Positions 1 to 13,100 of a stretch of DNA of 64,000 nucleotides are shown here, in pieces. The stretch's first letter is position 1. Every line of letters begins with the position of its first letter. A program made the translations under genes and the position numbers. The notes under the pieces were generated by a model. It made no database searches and was not told the origin of the DNA. It saw nothing but the letters and a program-made list of their open reading frames with translations. Source of the DNA: Aptenodytes patagonicus (Eukaryota; Chordata; Aves; Sphenisciformes; Spheniscidae); the NCBI RefSeq assembly GCF_965638725.1, contig NC_134949.1, positions 55,332,151 through 55,396,150 on the forward strand, in the 5' to 3' direction.

Positions 1-3000
1 AAAATACTGTCAGGGTAGAACACGGATTGACAAGCAGGGAAAACTGTCTTACATCCTTGGATGAAAGGGCTTTCCTAAGTCCAGAGAATAACAATAATAA
101 CATAGTAGCTTTGTTATTGTTACTATTAATTACAATAATACGGCATACTCTTTGTCAGAAAATTATATCATATTCTGCCCTTGGAGCAGGATAGGCTCAG
201 TGCTTCACCGGACAGTCCCTTCATCTGCAAGCAATGAAGACAGACATATTCATCTCATTATTACACAATTTTTTTTTTCTTCTTTTAACCTCTCAATTCC
301 TCTCACTGACATGATAAAAGAGCTGTGCTAGCTCAATACCCTGAGCACAGCCCTGCTGGGATCAGCAGTTGTGCCATCCAAGCCTGAATCCTTGCCCCAA
401 AGCAAAGGAGCGCTGCCAGGATTTGAACTCCCATCGCTGCCCCTCTCCCATTCACCCTTTCTGTTTCTTGCTGCTCCAGTATACTCCATTTCACGCAGTG
501 GGGAATGACAATAGAGCACTGAGATTTCACTAGTATCTGCCCCAGATTTTGACATACTAAGGGAAAACAGGTGATGACTTGAGTTCACTACTGCCCATGG
601 GTTGTGCTGTCTGCTAGGATATGGGGGAATTGCCTGGGTTATCCTCTCCCAATGCCAAACACAGCTTCATTTCAGAGAGCCCACTCTCCCCTGAAGCCTG
701 AGAACACACTGTTCCTATTGCAGACATGTGAGTTGTTGCACTACGATTCAGAGTTTGCCTGCCCCTTGTATATCAAGAGGGTTTGAAACCTTTCCCTGGA
801 CTTCTGTCTGCTCTAAACTCATACACTCTCCTGAAGCCATGCATGAGCATCCTGGTGTGTTAGCTCAAGCCCATGCTTGCTTTGAGAGGAAGATTTTGTT
901 GATTAGAGTTAGAAATCACTGTAGTGATCCCTAAAATGAAGGATTTTTTGCTGCAATATTGGACTGCAAGTGAATTAGCTTTGCGGTTTTCATTTGAGAC
1001 CCATTCTCCTCTCATAATTTTCCCAAGTTTTCCTTTTGAGCTACTTTCAAACTAAAGTTGAAGAGTGATACTGGGTTTTGGGTTATTTGCAGAGAAATAA
1101 ATATACTTTTAAATAAATCAGGGAGTTTGATCTCAGGTAAATCATAAATACATAAAAAGTAGCTCTCACTCCAATGGTAATGGATATTTAAACATCAAAG
1201 TATGTTTAAGATTCTCAATTTTGTGAAGGATCTCAAGAGATAATAAAGGTATTTTTGCAGACTGTTGGAATTTCCCTATCTTTATGTCTATATGCGATTT
1301 TTAAAGAATATTTTAAGGTTATATTACTTACACACACCCAACTAAAATGTTCTATGTATAAAGTCAAGAAGGTTTAATATAAACCAAACAGCTTCACATT
1401 AAAAAACATATAGTAGCTGCACACAATTTCTCAGTTAATGCCAGTTCTGCCAGAGCTCCCAGGCTGGGATCCTGAAAAGACTCTGAGCTTTTAGAGGAGA
1501 AAGCTGCCAAGACTGCAAGTCCAGAACAATCAAAGAATTTGCAAGCTCTACTTGCAAAGCGGATGGCATTTGTTAGCTCTCCAAGCAAAAAAAATCAGGC
1601 TAATATAAACATTAGCATATGCTTGTAGCATTATGTAATGGTGGAAAGATCAAGAAAAATGCCAAAAGCAATTTAAAAAAATTGGGTCCTACAATATTAA
1701 CCCAGCCACAGCAGTACAGCTAGAATATCACCTGTTTCAAAAGTCCTTGTTAAAAATCCATTGTGATGTATTATTCTTCGGTTTCTATGTGTGTGGGTAT
1801 AATGATATACGTTGCTACACGTGCACGCCCAGCTTTGGGTTATGTAGGAATAACAATATCTTGACGTTTTCAAGTTTGGCAACATATTTGAGTTAAATAG
1901 TGCTTTTGCATGTTATTGAGAGTTACGCTGCTCATTTTCTACCTGGATGTTGTGTGAAAGCAAAGAGCACCCGAATCCCTCAAATAGCCTGACCATCCTG
2001 CTAAACAAAGGGATCTGATTGACAGCCCCGATGGCTAACAGCTAGGGTGATGCTGTAGCCAGCAGGCAGGCATACTGATGCTAAAGAAGAAAAAAAAAAG
2101 CCATCCAGGTGCAAAGCACACATCTACTGCAAATCATAACATTAGTAAAGTACTGTTGATTTTGAGGAGGTAATATACACCTTCTGCCTCTTCTCCAGGT
2201 GTACCTGCTTTTTCAGGATATGTCTTATCTCCATCTCTCTCTCATTTAGAGCTTGGTGTTCCCTCTTAAGAAGTTTCCTCTCTCTCCCTGGATAGGCACC
2301 CACAGACCTTGCACTGTCCATGTCTGCCTGTCTGGCTGTCCCTAAGGATTTGTTCCCTCCTTCTTTCACTCTGCACACCCCTGTTCTCTGGAAATGTAGG
2401 TAGCAATCTTCTAACCTCCAAGTCCATGCCAGTCTGCACATGTTCCCTCCTCTCCTGGCTCTTCCCACAGGTGCCTTTAGAGTCCCTCAACCCAACAAGG
2501 TCTTTCCGAGGTGCATGGATGTGTCTCCTCCAGAAGAAGAAACAAAACATTCCTGGGAAAGAAGGCAGAGAATTGCATACAAGCGTTACCTGTGCTCTTG
2601 AGGCCAGTCCTTCTGTGATGAGGCTTCCAAATCTCTGCCTCCCTGCTCCTCTTCTCCTCACCACCCCCTCTGCATTTCAGCTTGCAATGAGTGACGTGTC
2701 CCTCTTTATTTCCCCGCTCTCTGCGTTTCCACAGTCTTTCCGTGGAGCCTCCTCCAGCTGTACATCTCCTACCCCTCCCTCCCACTCCTGCAAGCTAGCC
2801 ATCTCCCCCCACACATGGAAGCCTTATGGGAAGGAAAGCCTGGGCAATGGAGCCCCTCTTGAAAGCAGCTCCGTCTGCAAGGACACCCGTATATCTTTGC
2901 CCCTGGTTCTTTTGGGAGAGCTCTCAACCGCTTGTTCTCCGGCACAGCTGTACGACTTCTCTTACTAGTCACAGTTTCCACTATGCAGTGCTTCTCTCTG

Positions 3001-6000
3001 GCTGCTTGAACCCTCTGGCCATCCAGCCATGAATTTGTTCACCGCGTTGTTCCTGCCTTTTAACAACATGCCAATTAATTCCCTGCTGATTAGTTCATTC
3101 CTGATGTGCTCTGCCAAATCTATTTCTGGTGGAATAAACAAGGAGCGATGAATCGGCTGCAGTGTTGTTATTTTTTTTCCCCTGCCCCCATCCCCCAAGT
3201 CCGTGCCTGCCAAATCAAACAGGCTCAGGTCTGGTCAGTAGTTGATAAAGAGATTTCCGAAGGAACACAAGGTGTTAAAGGGATGACTTTTGGGAAGCAG
3301 GAGGTGGACTCCTGGACTCTGGTCCTGTGTCCATGTCAGACTGACATTTTGCTGTTATTTGAGAGGATGTGCAGCCGCCACAGCCTGAAGCTGCACAATT
3401 GCTGCACATCCAGGCTCATGACTAGACCCATGGCACTGCTTGTGAGTGCCTTGGCCAAATCCGCGTTCTTCCTGATATTACTTCTCCAGTGTCAGCTGGC
3501 AACAACACCCTCTCTGTTTCCTGACCAGCCTATTCTTATTTATCTCCATTTTCCACAGCCAAAACGTCTGCACTCAGCAGTGAGAAAAAAGATGCTTTTC
3601 TCACAGGGCAAAGGACTGTCCAGCTGCTCAGAATAAAAGCAAACACCCAGAAGTAAGGAGCCAGAGGATATGTGTAAGTGTTACAGACAGAGCAGTTACA
3701 AGCACAGTGTTATGATTGCAACAGACTGATGCTGGTTTACCCCAGGTGAGGAGCCAATCGGGAGGAAAGCTGAGTGGCATCCTTCTGAGCACAGTCCATA
3801 AACATCAGCCAGCGTTATCATTTATCAGCCGCTTAAATCCACTCAAGAGAGAGGTCCAACCGGGACCACACTCAGGGGTATCTGCTTCTCTGACACTGGA
3901 AGCATGTAGTGTCAGACACCAGGCTGCTCCTGCTCCCCCTGTCCCGCTGGCTCTGTGGCAGGGAAATTTCTGAGAAGACTGCCTTGTTTATGAAGCCTTG
4001 CCACCGAAACAGCAGGACACTCATTTGCAAAGTTATAAAACACCAGTTTTCAAAAGCAGCCCACAATATACAGGCTTAACACAGACCAGCCTCTGGAGGA
4101 ACTGGAAACCTATTTTTTTCAGGGCTCAAACAAGCAAACAAGATGTCCAGGCAACAGGCAAATAGCCCAAACAATCTTCTGCCTCCAGCTGTTCCCCATT
4201 CAGCACGCGGCAAACACAGTCCTGTTACGCTGCTGTTGCCACTCCTTGTGAAGAGGAAACGAACTGCTGACGGTCGGCGTGGGATGGGGACGCTGGATGG
4301 AGGAACGCTCTGAGCAAGAACCCCTCCATGGCATGGCACAGAGACACCAGCTGAGTGAACCTGATGGGGAAACCCACACAGGCATGGCAACACACTCCCG
4401 AAAACGCGGTCCAAATCCAACCTGTGCTGGTGAAGGGCCACAGTGTGTGCCCGATGTCCTGGTCTCATGCTGGCGGCATGCTACCTCAGCACGGCTGTCA
4501 CCAGGCAGGAGTGTGTATCACAGAAATTCCCCATACCCTGTGCCTCCTTGGGGATTAGCGGGGGAGGCAGGACAGGAGGGAGCTGTAGCACTTCCCTTCT
4601 CTGTCTCCTGCCTGCTACCATCCACATTCCCAGTGATGTGAAAGGAGCACTGCCCGGCTCACGGTCACCACCATGGCTGCATTCAGATAGGGATACTCAG
4701 CACCCACATGCCATCACTGTACCACACTAAGGAGAGAGCAGGAACTTTAATACAACCAACTAACAAGAAACTCCCTTTTTTTTTGTTGCCTCGTTTCTGT
4801 GACTGTGTTGTAAGCAACTGCAGGGTGTTCAATCTGCTCTCCTGCATGAGGACTGCTGCTTGCAGTCAGTTTTCTGAACTTGAGTAGCTTCAGCATGAAG
4901 CTTGCTTGTGATATGCAAACAGACTATTGCACGTGTCTACCTGTGGGTCTCTCAGGACACACAAAAGCTCTGAGACACCAAAATCCCCCCTGGCAAAAAC
5001 AAAGTCTGCAGAAACATTTGTGCTCATTTCCCCAGACCCTGGTTCAGCCTGCAGCCTTTGGGCAGGTGCAGATTTAGCAAGCTGAGGGCAAAAGGGGCTC
5101 AAACCCTCCCTGTAACCCCCTGTGCCTTGCAGGGTGTTTGTGCCCTGGGCCATGAGGGAGAGCAGCAGCAGCTGTGAGGGTCTCCCCAACACTGCAGCCT
5201 GTGTCTGGCCCTGGCTGCCACACACACACTGAGCCAAAATACCCCCAGAATGCAAAAACTGGGCACCGTGAGTGAGGTGGAGTTGCAGAGGAATTTCTGA
5301 CGTCCCCCAGGGACCAGAGGGCAGGCTGGCTTCAAGGTGTTAACAGCTGTAGGGCTGGAGACCTTTTAAAAGTGCACACATGAGCCACCAGGGATTTCAA
5401 TAAAACTCTGAATTGCCACAGATGCTCCTGTACAATTTCTAGGAGCATCCATCTTTGGAGCTGCCCCAGGGCTGGCCGGCCACTGCTGGACTCTGACTTG
5501 TCTCAGGCCTGCACACGAGCTGGAAAGCAGCCTGCCTGAAACAGCTCCTCTCTCCCCAGCCTGGCTCGCAGGGCCAGTCACCTCCACCGCCGCTGTGCCC
5601 GTTCTCCTGCCTGCCCCTGCGCAAACCACCACTGCTTCCAGGTCTCGCCCACATAGCTGCAGTCACTTCTCTCTCACATCAGATCAAGGCAAGTGCTGAG
5701 CACCTGTGAAGTGTTGCTCTCTTCCCCTGGTACCATTTCATACCTGCTTTGGACTGCTGCAAATCAGTGAGCGAAATGTCTCCGCTGCATGATGCTTCCT
5801 CCCTTGCCCAGCTGGGATGTCTGCAAGTCACTGCTCCAGCCAAAGGCACCTGCAACAGGACTCAGACCCCCCATGGCATTGCCATGAGCTCACGCGGGGA
5901 GGCAAGGATGTCAGAGGAAGCCACAAAGAACAAACAGGAGACACAGGTCTGGCACTGGGAGCTTACACAGCACTTCATAGCATGCATCGACCTGGTGTTG

Positions 6001-9000
6001 TCAGACCCAACTGGTTAGAGGGACATCAAGATGTACACTCGGTGCTGGGCACTTTGCAGGATTTTGCAGCAGATGCTGCCTCCCCTTGTGCATAACATAG
6101 CCCCTAAGTATCTACTCTCCTTCTCTTCATTTATTGTTTATTTACTTATTATTTATTTACTTATTATTTACTTCTCCAGTTCACACACCACTGAGCACTT
6201 CCCTCCAGGCTCACAGCCACAGGACTCCCAGCATTGGCAGAACAACACTAGGACTGGAAGAGTCTCTAGAGATGGACCCATCAGGGTTTTGGCTGGAGCA
6301 GCCCCCCACAGTAACTCCTTCAACTAGCAAACACTGCGCCTGCCCCGTAACAGCACGTGGGCACACCACACAGCCTCGGGGGCTGCACAACTGAAACTTT
6401 TGCAGACCTCCAGCCATCTTTTGGCCTTTTGCGCATGCTGGGGTGAACTCAGGGCTGGCATTAGTTTTACTGCCTGGGCTCATTAGAAACTCTACAATCA
6501 TCTGCACTATTTAAAATTGCCTCAAGTGCATTTGCTGTAGGTACCAGCAAACTTGGAGTGTTTTGCACCAGCTAGAAATGTTATCGTCACTTTTCCTGGT
6601 TTTACTTGCTTTTACTGTTTCTTCCTGTTAGTTTTCACTTCTTGATTGCATTTTATTTTGTTGTTTGAACAAGCATTTCCTATTTATTGCAGTATCTGCT
6701 CCCGTGTGAGTCGTCTGTCATGGAGGGACTCAGCCAGACATGGGAGGAAGGAAAGAGGACGGTGCTCCTGGCCCTGTCCATGCAGCTATGCAAAGGAGAA
6801 GGGCAGGACAAGAAAAACAGGTAAAAGCATTAGTGTAGCACTAACAGGAGTGCAAAGACGCAGGTTATTTCTTCCATCCGGACACCTGGAGGAAGGGACA
6901 AGTGAGAAGAGCTCCTGTCCCAGCAGCTCATCAGGAGGCAATTGCCCCTCTGATCTTCAGCAGAACTGCATGTGCAATCACTCCATCTTGCAGCTCTGCC
7001 AGTGACCTGCTCTAGCTTGAGAACCTTCAATAGCAGTGTTTAATGTGGGTCCTTTCTGTACCAGAGGTTCTTGTGCGGGCAGGCTGGAGAAGGCTGTAAT
7101 TTCTGGCAGAAAGGTGGCAAGAAGCAAGGAAGTGGAATGTGGGGCCTCACCAGTTAACCCTGCCCCGCTGCAGCCCAACACAAACTTCTTTCACCATTTT
7201 GTTTGCATTAGCCCCATCCTTTACTAAGTGATTGGCAGCTGTACAAGGGGAATCACCGTACAAAAAGGGCAGCGCTTTTCACTTGTGGGACGTTCAGTGT
7301 AGGCTAGTCCAGTGGCTAAAGCTGAAGAGAACTGAACAAACTGATTGCAAGGGAGGAGGGGCATTATGCATGGCCTGTCCCAGAAAGAAATAAAGGAGGG
7401 GAAAAAGAGAAGATAGCTGAAACCTGGGTGCAGGGCTAGAGTGCGCTATCAGGGATTTCTGGACAAGGCAGCTGTCCCCACATATTGTGTTCCTGCTGCT
7501 GTTCAAGGACATCACTCCTCTCCTTTTGTGTGGAGTGACAGCGAGAAGTTACTGAAAGAGGTGACACCGAAAAGGTTTCCTTATGGTGTGTCCCACCATT
7601 TCTGAGCCAAGCAGAAAGTCTTCTGCACTGGCCCTATTAGGTGGACCCTGGATATCACTACAATTTGTGTAGGTCAGGTGAATATTGCATACCCATACAG
7701 CGACTCCAACACACCGGCATTTCAAAGGGCATGGAACAGGTCAGGAATCAGGCATCCAGCAGGGCACAGCAGATTTACCTCAGGCAGGGTCTTCACCCTA
7801 CACAGGACAGCAGGTGCCAGCGTGGACAGAGAGGGCGTGCACAGGCTTAACACTGATGAGGAGCTGGTGGCTGCGGATCTTCATGCTTTTTGGCTTGTAA
7901 CATTTTTCTAAGCGACCACACTGCCAACCCAAAGCTCTCAGACTTCCAAGCTTAACCCCAAGTATCTCATTTTTCAGCATCTGGCTTTTTCAAACTGCTT
8001 TGGAGAAAAATAAATAAAATGAACAGCAACATTCACATAAATGAATGATTTATTTGCAACTTCAGTTTTATTTTCACAGCTTTTTGATTGATATTAGTAC
8101 ACTTGACAGGTCCAATTTATATGCAAATCGGCTTACATTCACAATGTAAAGAAGGAAAACTTCATTTCTCATGCTTTGCAAATCATTACACCCTCTGAAC
8201 ATTTTGCTTAGTCATATGTTCCTCAAAAGCATGAGTTTTTACCACAAATCACTTGTCCTTGCTGTTCATGAGCCTCACAGAGATCTCAGGGCTTGGGGAA
8301 CGAACCATTTTTGTGGGAAAGCATGAAATTAAGAGTGGACTATGCTGTACCGCAAACGTACAAGCATTGTAAACTATGGGTTCTTGCAGTGTATGTGTGT
8401 GTGCCAGATGTTAGAAGATCACAAATGAGGACACCAGATTTTCCAGTTCCTGCTTCTGGCTGTTTTCTGCTGTACCTTTGCTCCCAGCTCTAATTGGTGC
8501 CAGAAGCATTTTCTTAGAAAGAGCTGCTCTGCTGGACAGCTCTTGTCCCTGTGTATCACAGGCTTTGCGAACTGAGACTTGGAAAGGATCCAGCACCTCT
8601 CCCATAAATATTTACATAGATACAGGACCATCACTGCTCTTAAATGAAAAAGTGGAGGAGCAGAAATGGCATATGGAACAGAAGGACTCTGTATTCAGAA
8701 AGACCTGGAAGGGAAGGAAAAAGAACTTTGATGGCTTCTCCAGAGTTTGCCACCTGGGACTACCCCCCCCAAGTGCTGTGTTCTCAGGAAGGTCCTGATC
8801 TGAAGCCTGATGAAATCAATGGAAAAAATCCCTCTGGTACCAAAAGGCTTTGGATCAGGAATTACTCTCTCTTTCCAGTTCGTATCTGAAAAAAAAATTC
8901 TCTTCACGAGCTAGACCACTTGGTGTCTCTCTTCTGCTCCTCCTTTATTGTTATTATTTAAAGAGTTTCAGGACAGACCTGGACAGGAAAGGGTAAGTAC

Positions 9001-9180
9001 ATTATTCACAGGAATGGTGCCTGAAACAGGGGAAAGCAGCAGCAGATGCTGAGGAAACATGATGTGTTCGTTAGCCAATCAGACTCTCTTTTGATGTATT
9101 CAGCCAATACTCCTTTCTCTTCTTCTGTGACAAAGGAGTCAGCCCTGAGAGTTCTCACATAAATCATGACTTGAAGAAGT
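1..9180. other. Gene-poor flank upstream of FAM234B
   Basis: No reading frame here has a recognisable domain, and no chain of exons with compatible splice sites was found on either strand. The longest frame (2309-2968, plus) is a Ser/Leu/Pro-rich run through CT-rich sequence and looks like chance. In human the next gene on this side is HEBP1 in divergent orientation; none of its conserved SOUL-domain segments were recognised here, so it probably lies left of the window. An octamer motif, ATGCAAAT, occurs at 8121-8128 in an AT-rich block that could be regulatory, but this is speculative. Confidence 0.6.
6129..6173 (+). repeat. TTTA/TTAC-rich simple repeat
   Basis: A low-complexity run built from TTTATTTACTTATTA units, repeated about two and a half times with small variations. 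It is a degenerate microsatellite with no coding content. Confidence 0.75.
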
Positions 9181-9189
9181 GGTGGTGTT

Positions 9190-9365
9190 AGGTGGCCCGT
9201 GCATGGGCCTGGGAATCAGGAAGCTGGAGCCTTGTGGCTTTGGGGAAGCCACAAAACCCTCCATGCTCAACTTCCCCATCATGGGAACGGGAGAGTTCAC
9301 TTGTTTGCTTACCTCGGAAGGCTGTGGTGAAGATTGAGGAGAGCTTTGGAAAAACCCCTAGTGGT
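9190..9365 (+). mobile_element. MIR-like SINE relic, sense orientation
   Basis: The order of features follows the MIR core: a GGGAATCAGGAAGCTGGAGCC-like block, a segment resembling the conserved 'gggcaagt...tgcctcag' stretch, then GCTTACCTCGGAAGGCTGTGG followed by GAAGATTGA, close to the MIR 'ctacctcataggtt.gt.gtgaggatt' motif. A possible displaced MIR 3' end (CCCAGCACACAGTGGGGGCT then GTATAAAT) sits at about 9552-9578. The match is from memory of the consensus and is strongly diverged, as expected of a SINE old enough to be shared across amniotes. Confidence 0.6.
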
Positions 9366-10080
9366 CTTTTGTACTGTAATTAAGCAAAAAAAAAAAGTTG
9401 CAAAATAAAACAAAATCAACAAATAACATTTTTTCCAACCAAAAACTTCCCAAGAATGAAGGTATATATTTATACCAAGAACAACTTAAAGGACTGGCAC
9501 TTTCTGTATAACCCACTTAAGACAACGACCATATTTTTGCATGAGTCTGTGCCCAGCACACAGTGGGGGCTGTATAAATCCGGACTGTCCTTGGTCACGG
9601 CTCGCTGCCACAGGCCCCACCGCCCTGCGGGTCTCTGCCCCTGTGAAACAACAGGGAGGAACTGAAGGGAAACGGAGCCAGCAAAGAGCTTCGGTTTCAG
9701 TGGGAATCCCAAAATTTAGGCCAGGTGGGTGGCTATCTCTGCAGGAAAGCAGCGCCTCCGAGGTGAAAGCCCTGTCGCCATCCCACCCGGAGGTCTGCCG
9801 GCTCCTGGCAGGGACAGCCCCAGGGGGAGAGGCCCTCAGGGCCCGGTGGCCTGCACCCCTCACACCCCCAGCCTGCGCCCCTCGCAACCCCTGGCTGCCC
9901 ACCTTGCGGCCCTCACCCGCAGCTCCCGGGGACAGGGACCCCCGGGGCTGCCCCCCGCCACCCCTACCTCTCCGCCCCAGCAGAGTGGTACCTTGCGGGC
10001 GAGGAGCGACGCGGCCCCGGAGCCCCGTCGGGTTGGGGTGGGGAGGGGAGGGGGCCCGCCCGCGGCACCTCGTGCCGCAG

Positions 10081-10097
10081 AACTACAATTCCCAGCA
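10081..10097 (+). promoter_or_regulatory. ZNF143/THAP11-type site in FAM234B promoter
   Basis: AACTACAATTCCCAGCA matches the well-known vertebrate promoter element ACTACAATTCCCAGCATGC (ZNF143/THAP11/HCF-1 associated). It lies 60-76 bp upstream of the ATG, where such sites usually sit relative to CpG-island transcription starts. Seen directly; binding is inferred. Confidence 0.75.
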
Positions 10098-10130
10098 GGC
10101 AGCGGGAAGGCGTGGAGAGGGAAGGGTGGC

Positions 10131-10141
10131 GCGCATGCGCA
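10131..10141 (+). promoter_or_regulatory. NRF1-type palindromic site
   Basis: GCGCATGCGCA matches the NRF1 consensus (YGCGCAYGCGCR) and lies 16-26 bp upstream of the FAM234B start codon. The transcription start is therefore probably within or just upstream of this block, giving a short 5' UTR. Binding is inferred. Confidence 0.75.
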
Positions 10142-10156
10142 CTGCGCCTCTCCAGC

Positions 10157-10193
10157 ATGGCTACGGTGCTGTCCCGGGCGCTGAAGCTGCCGG
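10157..10193 (+). CDS. FAM234B: FAM234B coding exon 1
   Basis: Encodes residues 1-12 ([12 protein letters not shown]) plus the first base of Gly13. Donor CCGG|GTAAGG. The ATG is the first in the conserved frame and has a purine-poor but acceptable context (CCAGCATGG, with G at +4). It lies inside the CpG island. The exon is far too short to find by reading-frame length and is recognised by identity to the human N-terminus and by phase match with exon 2. Confidence 0.95.
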
Positions 10194-13100
10194 GTAAGGG
10201 GTCTGCACCCGCGGGAGGGAGAGAGCGACGGGCCGGGCCGGGCCGGGGCGGCCACGTCCGGGTCTGCCCCCGGCGGCGGGGAGGCGCAGTTGCCGCTGCC
10301 TGGGGGCGGTGGGGTGCGTAGCCGTGGTGATGTGGCGATGTGGTGGGGCGAGGCCCGGCGCTGGGGTGAAGGGGCAGGCCCGGCCGCCCTGGGGGCGCAG
10401 GCTGTGCGGGGGCCCGGCGGCCTCTGCCCGGGTTCCGTGGCGGAGGAAGGGCTTCAGGGGACGGGGCAGCGCCTCGAGGCTCCGGGGGCATCGTGTGTGG
10501 CGGCGGGGGCCTGAGCCTGGCCGCGGCCCTGTGAGCAGCCGCGCCGGGACGGAGCAGGGGGAGACGCCGGGTCCCGCAAGCCGCGCAGAAGTGGGCACAG
10601 GGCTCATGACAGCCGCCACCACCACGAGAAAGCGTTAGTCCCTCTCTGATTTGCTCCTGATGTGTTTTACCCCCCAAAGCCAGGCCAGGATTTCGCTAAG
10701 TGCCACTGCAATTACCCATGTAAATGTTTAAAGTCTGCCTACCACTTCTGCATACCTTCCAGCCAGAGATCTTCAGTGAGATGAAAGCATATTCAAGCAT
10801 AAGGGACTATTGTGTCAGGGAACCAGATCTTTCAAAGATATGGCAGTGAGCAGCAGTCCAACAACCATTCTTTTCAGTGAGGAGATTAAAAGGGAATGAA
10901 AATACATTGTGAAATCAGATGAGGAGATTAAAAGGGAATGAAAATACGTTGCGAAACCAGATCTTGAGAGCGTGCTAGTTGCTGTTGGATGGACTGAAGA
11001 TGGTGCCAATGCACCTGGCTGCATTCACCCAATGGGAAAGTGCCTCGTTGCCCCTCTTGACCATGTCTTGCCTTTGGGACAGCCATGGGACAGAGACAGG
11101 GCCCAGCTGTGTGCTGCTGGGGGAGGGTTCCTTCCCAGCACCATGCACCACTATGGTTCTGCAGTGCCCCAGTCTGTGAAGCTGCACTGAGTGGGCAGGT
11201 CATGCTTTCCTCCTCCATCAGTCCATGAAGATCACACTAACGTCTTCAGGGCCCTTCCCGCCAGCTTTTAGTAACCCATACCAGGAGTCATTATTTTTTA
11301 GTTTATGTACTGCCTGTTAGATCTCATTCAAAGAAGTTTTGTTTGCAAATCAGTGTCTTCCTGTTTTTATATATATATATGTTTGTCTAAATGGGAAGGA
11401 ATATATTTAACATGAAGTTTATTTAGAAAAAGTGCTAACTGGTGGGTATAAGTATGTGTGTTGGGGTGTGACCACTGGGGGACTGTACAATAACAAGTAC
11501 AGATCTCTTCTGGGACCTCTGGAACCAGCGTGATCTATCTGATATCTGCTCTTGTGAGGCACTGATTTGGAAAAGAGCATGGGCCTTGCAACTGCAGCTA
11601 AGAAAACAGTTCTTGCATCAGTCCTTAGGTTAAATCGCATATATCACACCTTGTTTGTGTGGTTAACTCTTGAAAAATGCAGCTTTCAACAGCAATGAGA
11701 AAGCAGAAAGCCTATTGCTATAGCTGTTTTTTCCTGCTGCATCTCATTAAATTAATTACATCAATATGTGGCAACTTATCTCCCCACGGGCTTAGAGATA
11801 TGTCTGCTCTTTTCCAAATCAGTGCCTCACATGTCACTAGGTACAGTGACTGGTGCCTGCCAACTGCCAGCTGGGAAAAAAAAGAAAAATAAACAGAACA
11901 CGAAGCGAGTACAAAGGATACTGAAACCAGTATCTTATCACTGGAATAACACACTGATAATTGTACTCATCTAAAGTCCAAGATTTGCTCTTTTCACTCC
12001 AAAGTGAGTGCAAAGAAAAGCCTTTCCAGTACGTCAAAAACAGAAAACAGATTACAATTAATATCTTTCAAGCCATCAGCACTAGAAATGAGTATTTCAT
12101 TATGAGTGGGACCTGATTCCAATACAGATCACCTCACAGATGCCTCCTTTCCAAATCATGATCACGATTCATCTTTTCTTCTTTGAGAAGTCACATTCTT
12201 CTACTGCAACAGTTGCAAGAGCTGCCTGTGCAACAAGTACTATTAGGCAAATGCACAGGTGATTTTCAAAGTCATAAAGTGCAGTTTAGAGTCCAACTGC
12301 CCTTGAAAGGTGGTAAGTTTGGGGCACTTTCTCTCTCTTCTGCCTTTGAAAACCTCCCTCTTCAGTATTTGCTTTTTCTTTCAGTGGCTGCAAAAAAAAA
12401 ATCTGGGGCAACATGACCAGCAACTTAGCCACAGACCACGAGCAACAGTTCCTCAGATTGACTGTAACCACAGGCCACTGACTGGGAACCTCTGTTTTAT
12501 CACTGGTGCCATGGAAAAAATGGAATACAATTTAGAGCAGGTCAGAACAGAAGCAGTTTATTTACTATACCTGTAGGAGAGAACACAGAGCAGCAGTGAA
12601 ACTGACTTTGCTGATACGAACTCCGTCCCTGTAAAGTGGGTTCAAGGTTTATATACACTTAGAGATGCTATGCAAAAGACAGATAACAAGATGTGAGTTA
12701 TACAGATCTGTTACATACACAAGGTCACAGAACTACTCGAGGTAGGTCTGGAGTCTGTTTTCTTTAGCGCAGGGACTAATTTATCATGAAGGTTACACAA
12801 GTGATTATCGTTTCAGGACATAGGGTGAGAGTTTGACCAAGAGGCTGACTTGGGTCTTAGCATTTCTACTTCCATGATGGAAAGCTGAAAACTGCATGGG
12901 AGTATTGGATTTTCTGACAGCTGATCACTTGCAACAGAGGCAGTTTTAGCTTTCTCTTGATGGACAAACTGTCTTCCCCCAGCTTGAGCCTTGTTGTTGA
13001 CCAGAAAGGAAAGAATTTGACTTCTGGAACACTTCTCAATAAATCATAATTCTCTAAATGGTGTGAGACTACCCTTGTTTTCACACATTCTTTACTGCTG

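Larger units (their letters stand above)
9740..10620. promoter_or_regulatory. CpG island promoter of FAM234B
   Basis: GC content and CpG density rise sharply from about 9.74 kb, peak around the start codon, and fall off after about 10.62 kb into AT-richer intron. The island covers the 5' flank, the first exon and the start of intron 1, typical of a constitutively active, TATA-less promoter. Long open frames on both strands inside the island are by-products of low stop-codon frequency in GC-rich DNA. No divergent gene was identified, although such promoters often give antisense transcripts. Confidence 0.85.

Noticed and set aside
340-430. tRNA-like phrase near CCAGGATTTGAACTCCCATC
   Set aside because: It resembles the T-arm region of a tRNA-derived SINE, but no cloverleaf, A box or further SINE body could be traced.
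2309-2968. 219-codon plus-strand frame
   Set aside because: Composition is dominated by Ser, Leu, Pro and Cys from CT-rich DNA. There is no domain, no splice partner and no promoter; a chance frame is more likely.
6240-6300. CR1-like phrase GGACTGGAAGAGTCTCTAGA
   Set aside because: Only a short resemblance to the CR1 'ggttggaagagacctctagagatca' motif with no colinear neighbours; too weak to call.
9541-10677. Several long frames (up to 237 codons) on both strands around the FAM234B start
   Set aside because: They lie in the CpG island, where stop codons are rare. They are Pro/Arg/Ala-rich and overlap the promoter and the real exon 1 in other frames.
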